A DNA stretch of 64,000 bases, from positions 1-64,000 of the forward strand of contig NZ_JAUSBN010000079.1 in the NCBI RefSeq assembly GCF_030651995.1, read 5' to 3'. The notes under the pieces were generated by a model. The model saw nothing but the letters and a program-made list of their open reading frames with translations, did not search any database and was not told the origin of the DNA. Positions within the stretch are counted from its first letter, which is position 1, and each line of letters starts with the position of its first letter. Positions 1 to 8,223 of the stretch are shown piece by piece. Position numbers and translations under genes: made by a program. This DNA comes from Reyranella sp. (GTDB lineage: Bacteria > Pseudomonadota > Alphaproteobacteria > Reyranellales > Reyranellaceae).

Positions 1-210
1 CACGATCTCGGGCGCCTGGTTGACCTTCAGCGTACCATTGTCGAGGTCGCGCACATAGGCGACCAGCATGCCCACACCATGGCTATCGTGGCCGCGCAGG
101 TTTGCCTCGACCAGATGCTCGGCAACGATGGACGCCTCGGCGGGCGAACTGCCGCCGACATTGGCGATGCGGTTCGCAAGCTTGAGCAGCTTCAAATGGT
201 CGATAATCAT
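1..210 (-). CDS. Malate/L-lactate dehydrogenase (Ldh_2) family protein, N-terminal part, cut by window edge
   Basis: Only the first 70 codons lie in the window; the rest is beyond the left edge. The visible N-terminus has the helical start and the RGHDSHGV motif followed by a tyrosine-containing helix, typical of the Ldh_2 family of NAD(P)-dependent 2-hydroxyacid dehydrogenases (malate, L-lactate, ureidoglycolate and 2,3-diketogulonate reductases). The histidines in that motif belong to the active-site region. The substrate cannot be told from this fragment. The ATG start opens a continuous frame to the edge, and the next gene upstream is an alpha/beta hydrolase on the same strand about 90 bp away. 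Confidence 0.8.
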   Translation of the reverse strand, partial: MIIDHLKLLKLANRIANVGGSSPAEASIVAEHLVEANLRGHDSHGVGMLVAYVRDLDNGTLKVNQAPEIV

Positions 211-302
211 GTTTCGCTCCGTTTTGTGACGTGCCGATGTTTGAAGCCCGGCTTGTCGCGCTTGGCAGGGGTTGCGTTGGAATTGGCAATTGAACCGAAC
301 GA

Positions 303-1154
303 TCAGCGGCTTCCGATCTTCTCCAGCACCGGCAGCAGATGCGGCAAGAACTCCGCCGGGCTCTCGCTCATCGGGAAATGGCCGAGGCCCTTCATGATGG
401 TGACCTCGCAGCCTGGAATGCTGCCGGCGACGGCGAGCGTTTCCTCCGGGGTACAGGAATAGTCGTATTCGCCCGACAACAGGAACAGCGGACATGTGCG
501 GGTGTCGATCTGAGCGACGCGGTCGCGGATGTCGCCGTCGAGCTTGTAGAAATAGAGGTCGCCCTTGAAGACGCCCGGACCGCCCTGCATGTAGTGCCAC
601 AGCGTTTCCCAGCGCTCGGCATCGGGCGCGTCGGGCCCGACCAGGCCGGAGACGATGGCAGCGGCGACTTCGCCGCCGTGAACGTCGGGCCGGTGCAGGA
701 AATTCAGGTCGTAATAGGGATCGACATGGGCGCCGGCCTGCAGGCCGATGATGGCGCGGAAGCGTTCGGGATGTTCGAGCGCCAGATGCAGCGCGATGCG
801 GCCGCCGATCGAACATCCGATCGCGATGGGGCGGTCGAGTTCGAGCGCCGTCATGATCTCGAGGATCATGGTGGTGTATTGTGCCGAGGTCAGCTGGTAT
901 TCCTCGTTGTGCCAGCCCGCCGGCGGCGACGACTTGCCGTGCCAGGGCATGTCGAAGGCGATGACGCGAAAGCGCCTGGTGACCTCGGCGTCGTTCAGCA
1001 CGCCGCGATACTGGCGGCCGTCGGCGCCGGCCGTGTGGAGGCAGAGCAAGGGGATCCCCTCGCCGGCTTCCTCGAAGTAAACGCGATAGCGCCTTCCTTC
1101 GAAATCGAGCGACAGGTAGCGGCCGACGATCGGCTCGAGTCCCGCGGGCATCAT
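303..1154 (-). CDS. Alpha/beta hydrolase
   Basis: A 283-residue single-domain alpha/beta hydrolase. The nucleophile elbow GCSIGG places the catalytic serine near residue 115, the acid is probably in the SGEYD segment near 229, and the histidine is in GLGHFP near 259. An oxyanion-side HT motif follows strand 3 (LLCLHTAG, about residues 37-43). No signal peptide is seen, so it is probably cytoplasmic. Its start overlaps the stop of the upstream SCP2-like gene by 4 bp, so the two are probably co-transcribed and may act on the same lipid-like or CoA-linked substrate (inference). The exact substrate is unknown. Confidence 0.85.
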   Translation of the reverse strand: MMPAGLEPIVGRYLSLDFEGRRYRVYFEEAGEGIPLLCLHTAGADGRQYRGVLNDAEVTRRFRVIAFDMPWHGKSSPPAGWHNEEYQLTSAQYTTMILEIMTALELDRPIAIGCSIGGRIALHLALEHPERFRAIIGLQAGAHVDPYYDLNFLHRPDVHGGEVAAAIVSGLVGPDAPDAERWETLWHYMQGGPGVFKGDLYFYKLDGDIRDRVAQIDTRTCPLFLLSGEYDYSCTPEETLAVAGSIPGCEVTIMKGLGHFPMSESPAEFLPHLLPVLEKIGSR

Positions 1155-1528
1155 ACCGCTCCCTCCCGCCTGGTCAGCGCACGCGGCGCCTCGAGGACAC
1201 CCTTGATGTAAAGCAGGTTTGCCATGAGCGGCTGGAGATCCCCTTCGAATTTCAGGAGCCCGCGGCGGACCAGGGCGAGCAGGTCATGGTCACCCGGCGC
1301 CGGCCGCGGCTGCCAGAATCGCCGCCAGCTCACTTCGTCGGCACGCAGGGCGAAGCGCCAGGACGGCATGACGAACGGCCCCTCCTCGACCTTCTCGATC
1401 CGGCCCCGCAGCACATGGACCAGCCATGACCGCGGACGGGCCTCCACCAGGAAAGCGCCGCTGAGATGCCGGCCGCGCCGCACCAGGGCTGCGTCGCCGT
1501 TCACGAGGCCCGCAAGTTGTTCGAGCAT
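1151..1528 (-). CDS. Small SCP2-like (sterol carrier/lipid-transfer type) protein
   Basis: A 125-residue protein. The C-terminal half (W-rich stretch, then PxPGDHDLLALVRRG and EGDLQPLMANLLYIKGVLE) resembles SCP2-type lipid-binding domains found beside hydrolases and acyl-CoA enzymes. No signal peptide or membrane segment is evident. It is translationally coupled to the downstream alpha/beta hydrolase through a 4-bp overlap, which suggests presentation of a hydrophobic substrate to that enzyme (inference). The family call rests on recalled pattern only. Confidence 0.6.
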   Translation of the reverse strand: MLEQLAGLVNGDAALVRRGRHLSGAFLVEARPRSWLVHVLRGRIEKVEEGPFVMPSWRFALRADEVSWRRFWQPRPAPGDHDLLALVRRGLLKFEGDLQPLMANLLYIKGVLEAPRALTRREGAV

Positions 1529-1639
1529 GAGTTCCTCCGTCGTTCGCGAGGCCGTCCGGGTTCGTGTTTCGGCCTCAATTCCATGCTAGACGGTCCGCCG
1601 TTCCGCCAATACCGGCAGTGCTTCCCGGAGGCTTCTTCC

Positions 1640-2131
1640 GTGCATCTCGTTCGTTCCGTCCGCGCCGCCCTGCCCCTCGCCGTGGCCACCCTGTTGCTCG
1701 CCGCCCAACCCGCCGCCGCGGGCATGGAGGAAGCGGTCAAGGCCCTGCAGGCCGGCGATCCCGTGACGGCCGAAAAGGAGCTGCAGCTCCTGGTCAAGGA
1801 ACGCGACCCGCGCGCCCAGTTCCTGCTCGGCCTCTACGTATACGGCAATGCCGAGTCGAAGCTCTTCGACATCAACAAGGCGACGCCGCTCCTTCTCGAC
1901 GCCTCGGAGCGCGGCTACCTGCCGGCGATGGTGCCACTGGCCGGCGCCTACGCGGAAGGCAAGGGCGTACCGAAGAGCCTCTTCGAAGCCTACAAGTGGT
2001 GTGCGATCGCCGACCGCTGGAATGTCCCCAGCGCCAACCTGGCGCTCGAGCAGGCGGCCCGCGAACTGCCGGCCGCCGAAGCCGAGAAGGCCAAGGCGGC
2101 CGCTCTCGCCTACACGTTCAAGACGAAATGA
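1640..2131 (+). CDS. Secreted Sel1-repeat (tetratricopeptide-like) protein
   Basis: GTG start at 1640, chosen because a GGAGG sits 8 bases upstream and translation opens with a clear Sec signal peptide (about residues 1-27, ending PAAAG). The mature part has Sel1-type helical repeats (AQFLLGLYVYG, then LPAMVPLAGAYAEGKGVPKSLFEAYKWC with the usual G-KGV turn). Such repeats form alpha-solenoids for protein-protein contacts in the periplasm. The stop codon overlaps the start of a second, longer Sel1 protein (ATGA), so the pair is one operon. No enzymatic motif is present. Confidence 0.8.
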   Translation: MHLVRSVRAALPLAVATLLLAAQPAAAGMEEAVKALQAGDPVTAEKELQLLVKERDPRAQFLLGLYVYGNAESKLFDINKATPLLLDASERGYLPAMVPLAGAYAEGKGVPKSLFEAYKWCAIADRWNVPSANLALEQAARELPAAEAEKAKAAALAYTFKTK

Positions 2132-3333
2132 CCGTGGCGCGATCGGCGCTCGCCGCGGCCCTGATCGCCGCCAGCACCGTCGCGCACGCCCAGCAGCCGC
2201 CTGACGCCTCGGACGTCGCGGCCCCGCTGCGTCCCGCCGTCGTCGCCTATCGCCAGGGCGATACGGCCACCGCCGAGCGGGCGCTGCGCTCCCTCGGCTC
2301 GCCGAGCGCCGACGGAGATGCCTGGCTGGGCGCCGTCCTGCTCGACCGCGGCGCCAAAGGCGAAGGTCTCAAGCTGATCCAGCGCGCCGCCGACGTGGGC
2401 TCGGCCGAAGGCCAGCATCGACTGGCGCTCGTCTTCATCAACGGCGACGCCGGCGTCCCGGTCAATCCGGCCCGAGCCGTCGAGCTTTTCGAGAAGGCCG
2501 CGGCGCAGGGCCACCGCCGGGCTCAGCTCAATCTCGGCACGCTCTACTTCCGCGGCCAGGGCGTTCAGCGCGACCTGATCCAGGCCCGCGCCTGGCTGGA
2601 GCAGGCGGCCGCCGGCGGCGACGTCTACGCGACCTATGCGCTGGGGCGGGCGATGTCGGAGAGTGCGCCACCGGCATCGGCCGATCCGACACGGGCCGCC
2701 GATCTTTACCGCCGGGCCGCCGAGCAGGGCCACATGCTTGCGGCCCTGCGCTACGGCATGGCCCTGGCCGAAGGATCGGGCGTGAAGCAGGATATTCCGG
2801 CCGCGCAGCGCTGGCTGATCCAGGCGCAGCAGAACGGCGTGCCCGAAGCGGCGCTCGCGCTGGGCGACATGGCGGTCCGCACGCCGGCAACGCGCGACAA
2901 GGCGGCCAACGAGAAGATCCTGCAGTCGGCGATCAGCTGGTACCAGGCCGCCGCCAATGCCGGCGTGCCGTCGGGCCAGTTCAAGCTGGCCAATGCCTAT
3001 CTCGCGGGCTCGGGCGTGCCCCGCGATCCGGCGCAGGCCCAGCTCTGGTATTCGCGCGCCGCCCAGCAGGGATTGACCGGAGCGCAGCAGGCGCTGGGCG
3101 TCATGCTGCTGACCGGCACCGCCGGGGCGACCGACCCGGCCGAAGCCTTCAAGTGGCTGTTCCTCGCCGAGCGGGGCGGCCATCCGGAAGCCCGCGCGGT
3201 CCGGGAGAAGGTCGGCGACAAGGTCTCCGATCGCGACCGCAAGCGCGGCGAGGCTCTGGCCCAGGCGTTCAAGCCGACCTACGAGCTGCCACGCGACGAG
3301 GGCCCGCCGCGCCTCGTGCCGGTGCGACGCTGA
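2128..3333 (+). CDS. Secreted Sel1-repeat protein, longer paralogue
   Basis: A 401-residue protein starting at an ATG that overlaps the previous stop. It has a signal peptide (about 1-21, ending AHAQ). Most of the mature protein is tandem Sel1 repeats of roughly 36 residues with the AEGQHRLALVFINGDAGV / AQLNLGTLYFRGQGV / GQFKLANAYLAGSGV signatures; I count at least seven. It probably acts as a periplasmic scaffold or adaptor, as Sel1 proteins do in envelope stress, exopolysaccharide or division contexts. Which one applies is not visible. The tail is basic and proline-rich. Confidence 0.85.
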   Translation: MTVARSALAAALIAASTVAHAQQPPDASDVAAPLRPAVVAYRQGDTATAERALRSLGSPSADGDAWLGAVLLDRGAKGEGLKLIQRAADVGSAEGQHRLALVFINGDAGVPVNPARAVELFEKAAAQGHRRAQLNLGTLYFRGQGVQRDLIQARAWLEQAAAGGDVYATYALGRAMSESAPPASADPTRAADLYRRAAEQGHMLAALRYGMALAEGSGVKQDIPAAQRWLIQAQQNGVPEAALALGDMAVRTPATRDKAANEKILQSAISWYQAAANAGVPSGQFKLANAYLAGSGVPRDPAQAQLWYSRAAQQGLTGAQQALGVMLLTGTAGATDPAEAFKWLFLAERGGHPEARAVREKVGDKVSDRDRKRGEALAQAFKPTYELPRDEGPPRLVPVRR

Positions 3334-3344
3334 CGTGAACCACC

Positions 3345-3812
3345 GTGGATACGCCGCAGAGCGCTGCGCGCCAGACGCGCCCTGACATCACCCTCGCGGT
3401 CTGCCGGGGCGCCTGCCGCCTGATGCGCCAGTCGGGCCGCTCCGTTTTGCGGGAGCTGCCCCTGCCCGACGGACGGCGCGCCGACATCATGGCGATCACG
3501 GCAAGCGGCGAGCTCACGATCGTCGAGGTGAAATCGTCGATCGAGGATTGGCGGGTCGACCAGAAATGGCCCGACTATCTCGCCTGGTCCGACCTGCTCT
3601 ACTTTGCCGTGCCGGTCGATTTCCCCCAGTCGCTGATTGCCGAGGATGTCGGCCTGATCGTCGCGGACGCCTATGGCGGGGAAATCCTTCGCCATCCGCC
3701 GCGCCGGCCGGTTGCACCGGCGCGCCGCAAGGCGCTCCTCATCGACTGCGCGCGCCTCGCGTCGGAGCGCCTGGCGCGCCTCGAAGATCCCGAGTTCCTC
3801 GAGTTCGTCTGA
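3345..3812 (+). CDS. mmcB: MmcB-family DNA repair protein (PD-(D/E)XK-like nuclease fold)
   Basis: A 155-residue protein that matches the alphaproteobacterial MmcB family, known from the Caulobacter mitomycin C damage response. The segment GRRADIMAITASGELTIVEVKSS has the D...ExK spacing of a restriction-like nuclease core, followed by a conserved WRVDQKWPDYLAWSD stretch. The GTG start lies 11 bp after the Sel1 gene stop. An earlier GTG at 3335 is in another frame. It ends just before the convergent ABC exporter. No SOS box was searched for exhaustively. Confidence 0.85.
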   Translation: MDTPQSAARQTRPDITLAVCRGACRLMRQSGRSVLRELPLPDGRRADIMAITASGELTIVEVKSSIEDWRVDQKWPDYLAWSDLLYFAVPVDFPQSLIAEDVGLIVADAYGGEILRHPPRRPVAPARRKALLIDCARLASERLARLEDPEFLEFV

Positions 3813-3815
3813 GCC

Positions 3816-5990
3816 TCAGCCAGACATCGGGCGTGCAGTCCCGCGACTGGCTTCGGCCATGCGGATGCGGGCATAGGCCATCACCTCGGTCGGCGGGCCG
3901 ATCCGCTCGACACGGCCATCCATCACCAGCGCCACGCGATCGGCAATGGCGAGCGGCGCCAGGCGATGGGTGATCATGATCACGGTCCGCCCGCGGGTGT
4001 TGGCCTTGAGCTGGCGCAGGAGCTGCTCCTCGGTGGCGGGATCGAGCGCGCTGGTCGCCTCGTCGAGGATGAGGATGCGCGGATTGCGGATCAGCGCCCG
4101 GGCGATGCAGAGGAGCTGGCGCTGGCCCGTCGACAGGCCCTGCCCGCGCTCGCCGAGCACGGTGTTGTAACCCTGCGGCAGGCGCTGGATGAAGTCATGC
4201 GCGCCGACGAACTTCGCGACCGCGACGACCCGGCCGGGATCCTTGTCCATGACGCCCATCGCGATATTCTCGCGCACCGTCCCGGTGAAGAGCTGGACGT
4301 CCTGCGGCACCGCGCCGATCTGCGCCCGCAGTTGCGCCGGCGAGATATGGGCGATGTCGGTACCGTCGACCAGGACTCGGCCGTCGCTCGGGCCCACCAG
4401 ACCCTGCACCAGGTTGGCGATGGTGGTCTTGCCCGAGCCCGAGGGACCCACGATGCCGATGATCTCTCCCGCTGCCACCGTCAGATCGGCCTCGCGCAGG
4501 ATCGGCGCGCCGCGTTCGTGGGCGCGATAGGTCACCCGTTCGAGCGTGATCTCGCCGGACAGCGCCGGCATGGGCGCGAACTCGCCCGGTGCCGCCTCGG
4601 GCGTCTCGCGCATCAGCTCGTCGACCCGCTTGAAGGCGGCGCTCACCGCCTGGAGCTGGTGCCACGCTCCCGCGAGCTGGCGCATCGGCTGCAGCGCCCG
4701 CGCCGCGAGCATGTTGGCGGCAATGAGGGCGCCGATCGTCAGGCGATGATCGGCGATCTCGGTCACACCGATCATCACGATGGCGAGCGACGCCACGAGC
4801 TGCAGCGTGCCCGAGGCGCTGGCGGAGATATTGGCAAGGTTGTTGGCCCGCAGGCTGCTGCGCGCCGACTGCTCGACGCGCGCCCGCCAGCGCCTCTCGA
4901 CCTCGCCCTCGAGCCCGAGCGCCTTGATGGTGGCAGCGTTGGCCACGGTTTCCGTGAGGGTCGAGCTCTTCGCGGCCAATGCCTGGAAGTTCTCGTCGGC
5001 CAGGCGCCGCTGCGCACGATGGCTGGCGAGCGACACGCCGACCAGTACGGGAATGGCGAGAGCGGTGATCAGCCCCAGGGTCGTGCTGATCAGAAAGGTG
5101 GCGATCAGGAACAGCACGACGAACAGCAGGTCGATGGCCAGAACGGGCAATTGTCCCGTGAAGAAGCCGCGCAGCACGTCAAGCTGGCGCAGCCGCTCGG
5201 CGATGACGCCCGATGGCGTGCGCTCGAAATGCCGGTAGGGCAAGGCCATCAGGTGATGCAGCACTTCGGCGCTCATCAACGCGTCGAGGCGCGCGCCGGT
5301 CCGGGCCGACAGCCAGCCACGCACGACGCGCAGGCCGAAGTCGGCGGCATAGGCGAGGAGCATGCCGGCACACAGCAGCAACATCATCGACGAGAGACCG
5401 TCCGGCGGGTGATAGCGCCCGACCACGGTGTTGATGACCAGCATCATGAAAAGCGGCGTGAGAAGCCCGAGCAGGTTGATGACGAACGACGTGGCCGCGA
5501 GCTTGAAGACGACTGGCCGCACCCGCACCCAGAGCGGTGCGTACCAGGGCTCCGCGGGAAGCGATCCCAGCGGTTGGCGCAGCAACAGCGCCCGTGAGCC
5601 CAGCACGCCGACTTCCTTCGCCGTCGCCTGCCAGACACGGCCCTCGACGACATCGAGCACCGTCCAGTCGTTGGCGCGTCCCGAAACGATGACATGGACC
5701 AGCCCGCCGGCGGCGAGGAGAGCGAAGGGAACCGGCAGTTCATCGAGCAGACGGGAACCGAGATCGACCGCCTCGCTTTGCAGGCCGAGCCGAGTTGCCG
5801 CCGTCAGGAAGGCCGCTTCGTCGAGGCCGGCCGCGGGCACCGTCGTCAGGCGCCGGATATCGGCTTCGCTGACAGGCCGGCCGACCTGCTGGGTGATGTA
5901 AAGCAGGGCCCTCATGAGGGAATCGACGCGGGGGCGGCCCGCTTCGTCCCATACGGACGGCTGGAAGCTTCCGTTCTCGAGGGGAGCCAT
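3816..5990 (-). CDS. Type I secretion ABC exporter (permease-ATPase, HlyB/LapB type)
   Basis: A 724-residue fused exporter. The first ~150 residues resemble a degenerate C39-like domain without a catalytic cysteine, as in RTX-type exporters that do not cleave a leader. Membrane segments follow (about 160-440), then a nucleotide-binding domain with Walker A GPSGSGKTT near 513, signature LSTGQ near 617 (instead of LSGGQ) and Walker B ILILDEATSALD near 638. It should export an unfolded C-terminal-signal substrate across both membranes with a membrane-fusion partner and a TolC-type pore, but neither partner gene is adjacent. An RTX-type candidate substrate lies about 36 kb away. An AGGG Shine-Dalgarno-like run sits just before the ATG. 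Confidence 0.9.
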   Translation of the reverse strand: MAPLENGSFQPSVWDEAGRPRVDSLMRALLYITQQVGRPVSEADIRRLTTVPAAGLDEAAFLTAATRLGLQSEAVDLGSRLLDELPVPFALLAAGGLVHVIVSGRANDWTVLDVVEGRVWQATAKEVGVLGSRALLLRQPLGSLPAEPWYAPLWVRVRPVVFKLAATSFVINLLGLLTPLFMMLVINTVVGRYHPPDGLSSMMLLLCAGMLLAYAADFGLRVVRGWLSARTGARLDALMSAEVLHHLMALPYRHFERTPSGVIAERLRQLDVLRGFFTGQLPVLAIDLLFVVLFLIATFLISTTLGLITALAIPVLVGVSLASHRAQRRLADENFQALAAKSSTLTETVANAATIKALGLEGEVERRWRARVEQSARSSLRANNLANISASASGTLQLVASLAIVMIGVTEIADHRLTIGALIAANMLAARALQPMRQLAGAWHQLQAVSAAFKRVDELMRETPEAAPGEFAPMPALSGEITLERVTYRAHERGAPILREADLTVAAGEIIGIVGPSGSGKTTIANLVQGLVGPSDGRVLVDGTDIAHISPAQLRAQIGAVPQDVQLFTGTVRENIAMGVMDKDPGRVVAVAKFVGAHDFIQRLPQGYNTVLGERGQGLSTGQRQLLCIARALIRNPRILILDEATSALDPATEEQLLRQLKANTRGRTVIMITHRLAPLAIADRVALVMDGRVERIGPPTEVMAYARIRMAEASRGTARPMSG

Positions 5991-6050
5991 CCCTGAAGGG
6001 TACCAGAAACACCCCTTGATTCAATGATCTAGGAGTATTTCCTAAAGCAA

Positions 6051-6078
6051 AGGGCGCGCGACCTGCGTCGCGCGCCCT
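6051..6078 (-). terminator. Intrinsic terminator-like hairpin after metK
   Basis: A perfect 12-bp stem (left arm 6051-6062, right arm 6067-6078) with a 4-base loop, GC-rich, lies between the metK stop and the ABC exporter start. In the metK direction it is followed by TTGCTTT, a modest T-tract. The stem can form on either strand, but the position suits termination of the minus-strand metK transcript. Confidence 0.75.
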
Positions 6079-6098
6079 GCTTTTGCTGATCGAAAGGC

Positions 6099-7385
6099 CT
6101 AGCGGGCGCCGAAAGCGCGCTTCAGCTCGGTCACGAGGTCTGTGCGCTCCCAGGAGAAGCCGCCGTCCTTCTCGGGCTTGCGGCCGAAATGGCCGTAGGC
6201 CGCGGTGCGCTGGTAGATCGGCTTGTTGAGCTGCAGCGAGCGGCGGATGTTGGTCGGACGGAGCGGGAACAGTTCCGACAGGACCTTCTCGAGCTTGCGC
6301 TCGTCGACCTTGCCGGTGCCTTCGGTGTTCACGTAGAGCGACATCGGATCGGCGACGCCGATCGCGTACGCGACCTGGATCAGGCAGCGATCCGCGAGCC
6401 CAGCCGCGACGACGTTCTTGGCGAGATAGCGCGCGGCATAGGCGGCCGAGCGGTCGACCTTGGTCGGGTCCTTGCCGGAGAAGGCGCCGCCGCCGTGCGG
6501 CGCGAAGCCGCCGTAAGTGTCGACGATGATCTTGCGGCCGGTGAGGCCGCAATCACCGTCGGGACCGCCGACGACGAAATTGCCGGTCGGGTTGACGAAG
6601 AAGTCGGACGCCTTCTTGGGCATCCAGCCCTTGGGCAGCGACTTCTCGACGTGACCCGTGATCATCTCGCGGATCATGCCCGAGTTGTACTTCTTGCCCT
6701 TGGCGGTGGCCTCGCGATGCTGCGTGGAGACCACGACCTTGGTGGCGCCGACGGCCTTGCCATCGACGTAACGCACCGTCACCTGGCTCTTGGCGTCGGG
6801 CTGCAGGTCGCCGAGCTCGCCCGAGCGGCGGGCCTTGCTCAGCACTTCGAGGATCTTGTGCGAGAAGAAGATCGGAGCGGGCATGAACGAGCCCTTCTCG
6901 TATTCCTCGCTGTCGCGGCAGGCGAAGCCGAACATCAGGCCCTGATCGCCCGCGCCTTCCTGCTCGCCGAGATTGCCGCCCTTCTTCTTGGCATCGACAC
7001 CCATCGCGATGTCGGGCGACTGGCCGTGCAGCAGCACCTCGACGTCGGCGCCGTGGAAGGAGAAGCCGTCCTGATCGTAGCCGATGTCGCGCACGACATC
7101 GCGCGCGATCTCGGTGATCGCCTCGCGGTTGACGACGGTGTTCTTGCCGTACTTCTTCATGTACGGCTCGGAGGCGCGGCCTTCGCCGGCGATCACGATC
7201 TTGTTGGTGGTGACCAGCGTCTCGCAGCCAAGGCGCGTATTGGCGTGGCTGTCGTCGGCATGGCCGAGCTTCACGTCGTTGGCGATGAACGCATCCAGGA
7301 TCGCATCCGAAATCTGGTCCGCGACCTTGTCCGGATGGCCTTCCGAAACCGACTCACTGGTGAAGATATAGTCCTTGAGCGCCAA
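6099..7385 (-). CDS. metK: S-adenosylmethionine synthetase
   Basis: A 428-residue MAT enzyme: ATP plus methionine gives SAM, phosphate and pyrophosphate in the cytosol. The family signatures are present: [20 protein letters not shown] at the N-terminus, [12 protein letters not shown] in the middle and [19 protein letters not shown]. The start is TTG at 7385; a GGGAGG precedes it by about 6 bases and the protein would otherwise lack its N-terminal strand. It is longer than E. coli MetK (384), as is common in alphaproteobacteria. It lies downstream of lnt and an XRE regulator, the usual alphaproteobacterial neighbourhood, but trmB does not follow; the orphan ABC exporter does. Confidence 0.97.
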   Translation of the reverse strand: MALKDYIFTSESVSEGHPDKVADQISDAILDAFIANDVKLGHADDSHANTRLGCETLVTTNKIVIAGEGRASEPYMKKYGKNTVVNREAITEIARDVVRDIGYDQDGFSFHGADVEVLLHGQSPDIAMGVDAKKKGGNLGEQEGAGDQGLMFGFACRDSEEYEKGSFMPAPIFFSHKILEVLSKARRSGELGDLQPDAKSQVTVRYVDGKAVGATKVVVSTQHREATAKGKKYNSGMIREMITGHVEKSLPKGWMPKKASDFFVNPTGNFVVGGPDGDCGLTGRKIIVDTYGGFAPHGGGAFSGKDPTKVDRSAAYAARYLAKNVVAAGLADRCLIQVAYAIGVADPMSLYVNTEGTGKVDERKLEKVLSELFPLRPTNIRRSLQLNKPIYQRTAAYGHFGRKPEKDGGFSWERTDLVTELKRAFGAR

Positions 7386-7406
7386 CGATCCCTCCCAAAG
7401 TGCACT

Positions 7407-7442
7407 GGACTCCGGGCAGGGCGGGTGGTGCCGCCAACGTCC
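7407..7442 (-). promoter_or_regulatory. Potential structured leader upstream of metK
   Basis: About 20 bases before the metK Shine-Dalgarno, the transcribed strand can form a nested hairpin: outer pairs GGAC/GTCC (7439-7442 with 7407-7410) around an inner GGCGG/CCGCC stem (7431-7435 with 7420-7424) and a 6-base loop. The sequence does not match the SAM-II, SAM/SAH or SAH riboswitch consensus I know. It could be a simple leader hairpin controlling initiation at the weak TTG start. Confidence 0.3.
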
Positions 7443-7577
7443 GGCTTAGCCTTTGTTTGCGCGGTGGCAAGTCGTCCAAATCCGTCCGCGGCGATCCCGA
7501 CCACCGGGACCGCGGTTCGCTAAAAACGCCAAAAACCGGCGGAAATCAAGAGGATCGCGGGATGAATTCCCACGTCC

Positions 7578-8048
7578 TCAGTCGCGGGCCTTGGCCCCCT
7601 TGCGGGATCCCACCGTTTCGGCGTGGCTGGCCGCGCCGACGGCCTTCACCATTTCGAAGATGCGCTTGCGCACCTTGCTCTCGCGAATCTTGTAGTAGGC
7701 GCGGACAAGTTCGAGGGTTTCCCGCTTGATCAGGGGATCCTTCTCCTGCTCGAACGGCGTCCCGGCCTCGCCGAAACCGCCCTTCTTGCCGCGGCCCGAC
7801 ATCGGACGGCCCGCCAGGGCGTTCGACGGCATCTCGTCGAAGAAATAGGAAATCGGAACATCGAGGACCTTCGCGAACTCGAACAGGCGGCTGGAGCCGA
7901 TCCGGTTGGAGCCGCGCTCGTACTTCTGGATTTGCTGGAAGGTAAGGCCGACCGCCGTCCCGAGCTTCTCCTGGCTCATGCCGAGAAGAGTGCGCCGCTG
8001 GCGCATGCGCGCTCCAACATGAACGTCAACGGGATGCGATCTCGCCAT
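7578..8048 (-). CDS. XRE-family helix-turn-helix regulator
   Basis: A 156-residue DNA-binding protein. The HTH covers about residues 10-65 (GARMRQRRTLLGMSQEKLGTAVGLTFQQIQKYERGSNRIGSSRLFEFAKVL), followed by a basic linker (GRGKKGG) and a helical C-terminus. ATG at 8048 is chosen because AGGGGAA precedes it and the longer upstream frame has no family similarity. This lnt-xre-metK arrangement is widespread in alphaproteobacteria, and the protein probably controls growth- or methionine-linked expression (inference). Direct repeats upstream may be its operator. Confidence 0.9.
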   Translation of the reverse strand: MARSHPVDVHVGARMRQRRTLLGMSQEKLGTAVGLTFQQIQKYERGSNRIGSSRLFEFAKVLDVPISYFFDEMPSNALAGRPMSGRGKKGGFGEAGTPFEQEKDPLIKRETLELVRAYYKIRESKVRKRIFEMVKAVGAASHAETVGSRKGAKARD

Positions 8049-8151
8049 GGATTCCCCTACTTTTCCAAACACGCCACGGTCCAACGCCGATACGACCCAA
8101 ACATGGCCGAATGGCGTGCGGAGCCCACGATCAGACAAAGATGTGCAAAAA

Positions 8152-8179
8152 TGCATATCTGCACGCGCAAGCTGCATAT
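8152..8179 (-). promoter_or_regulatory. Paired TGCATAT direct repeats upstream of the XRE gene
   Basis: Two TGCATAT heptamers begin at 8152 and 8173, 21 bp apart (two helical turns), in the otherwise gene-free 176 bp between the lnt stop and the xre start. The spacing suits binding of a dimer or two dimers on one DNA face, possibly the XRE protein itself. No clear promoter could be fixed by eye. Confidence 0.3.
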
Positions 8180-8223
8180 TACTTAATCGTGTCCCCATCA
8201 GAATGCAAGCAGGGAGCAGGGAG

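Noticed and set aside
3966-5597. 543-codon plus-strand open frame inside the ABC exporter
   Set aside because: It is antisense to intact Walker and membrane motifs; composition is non-natural.
7386-7445. SAM riboswitch in the metK leader
   Set aside because: The sequence lacks the conserved SAM-II pseudoknot strands and any SAM/SAH consensus; only a generic hairpin is kept as a low-confidence feature.
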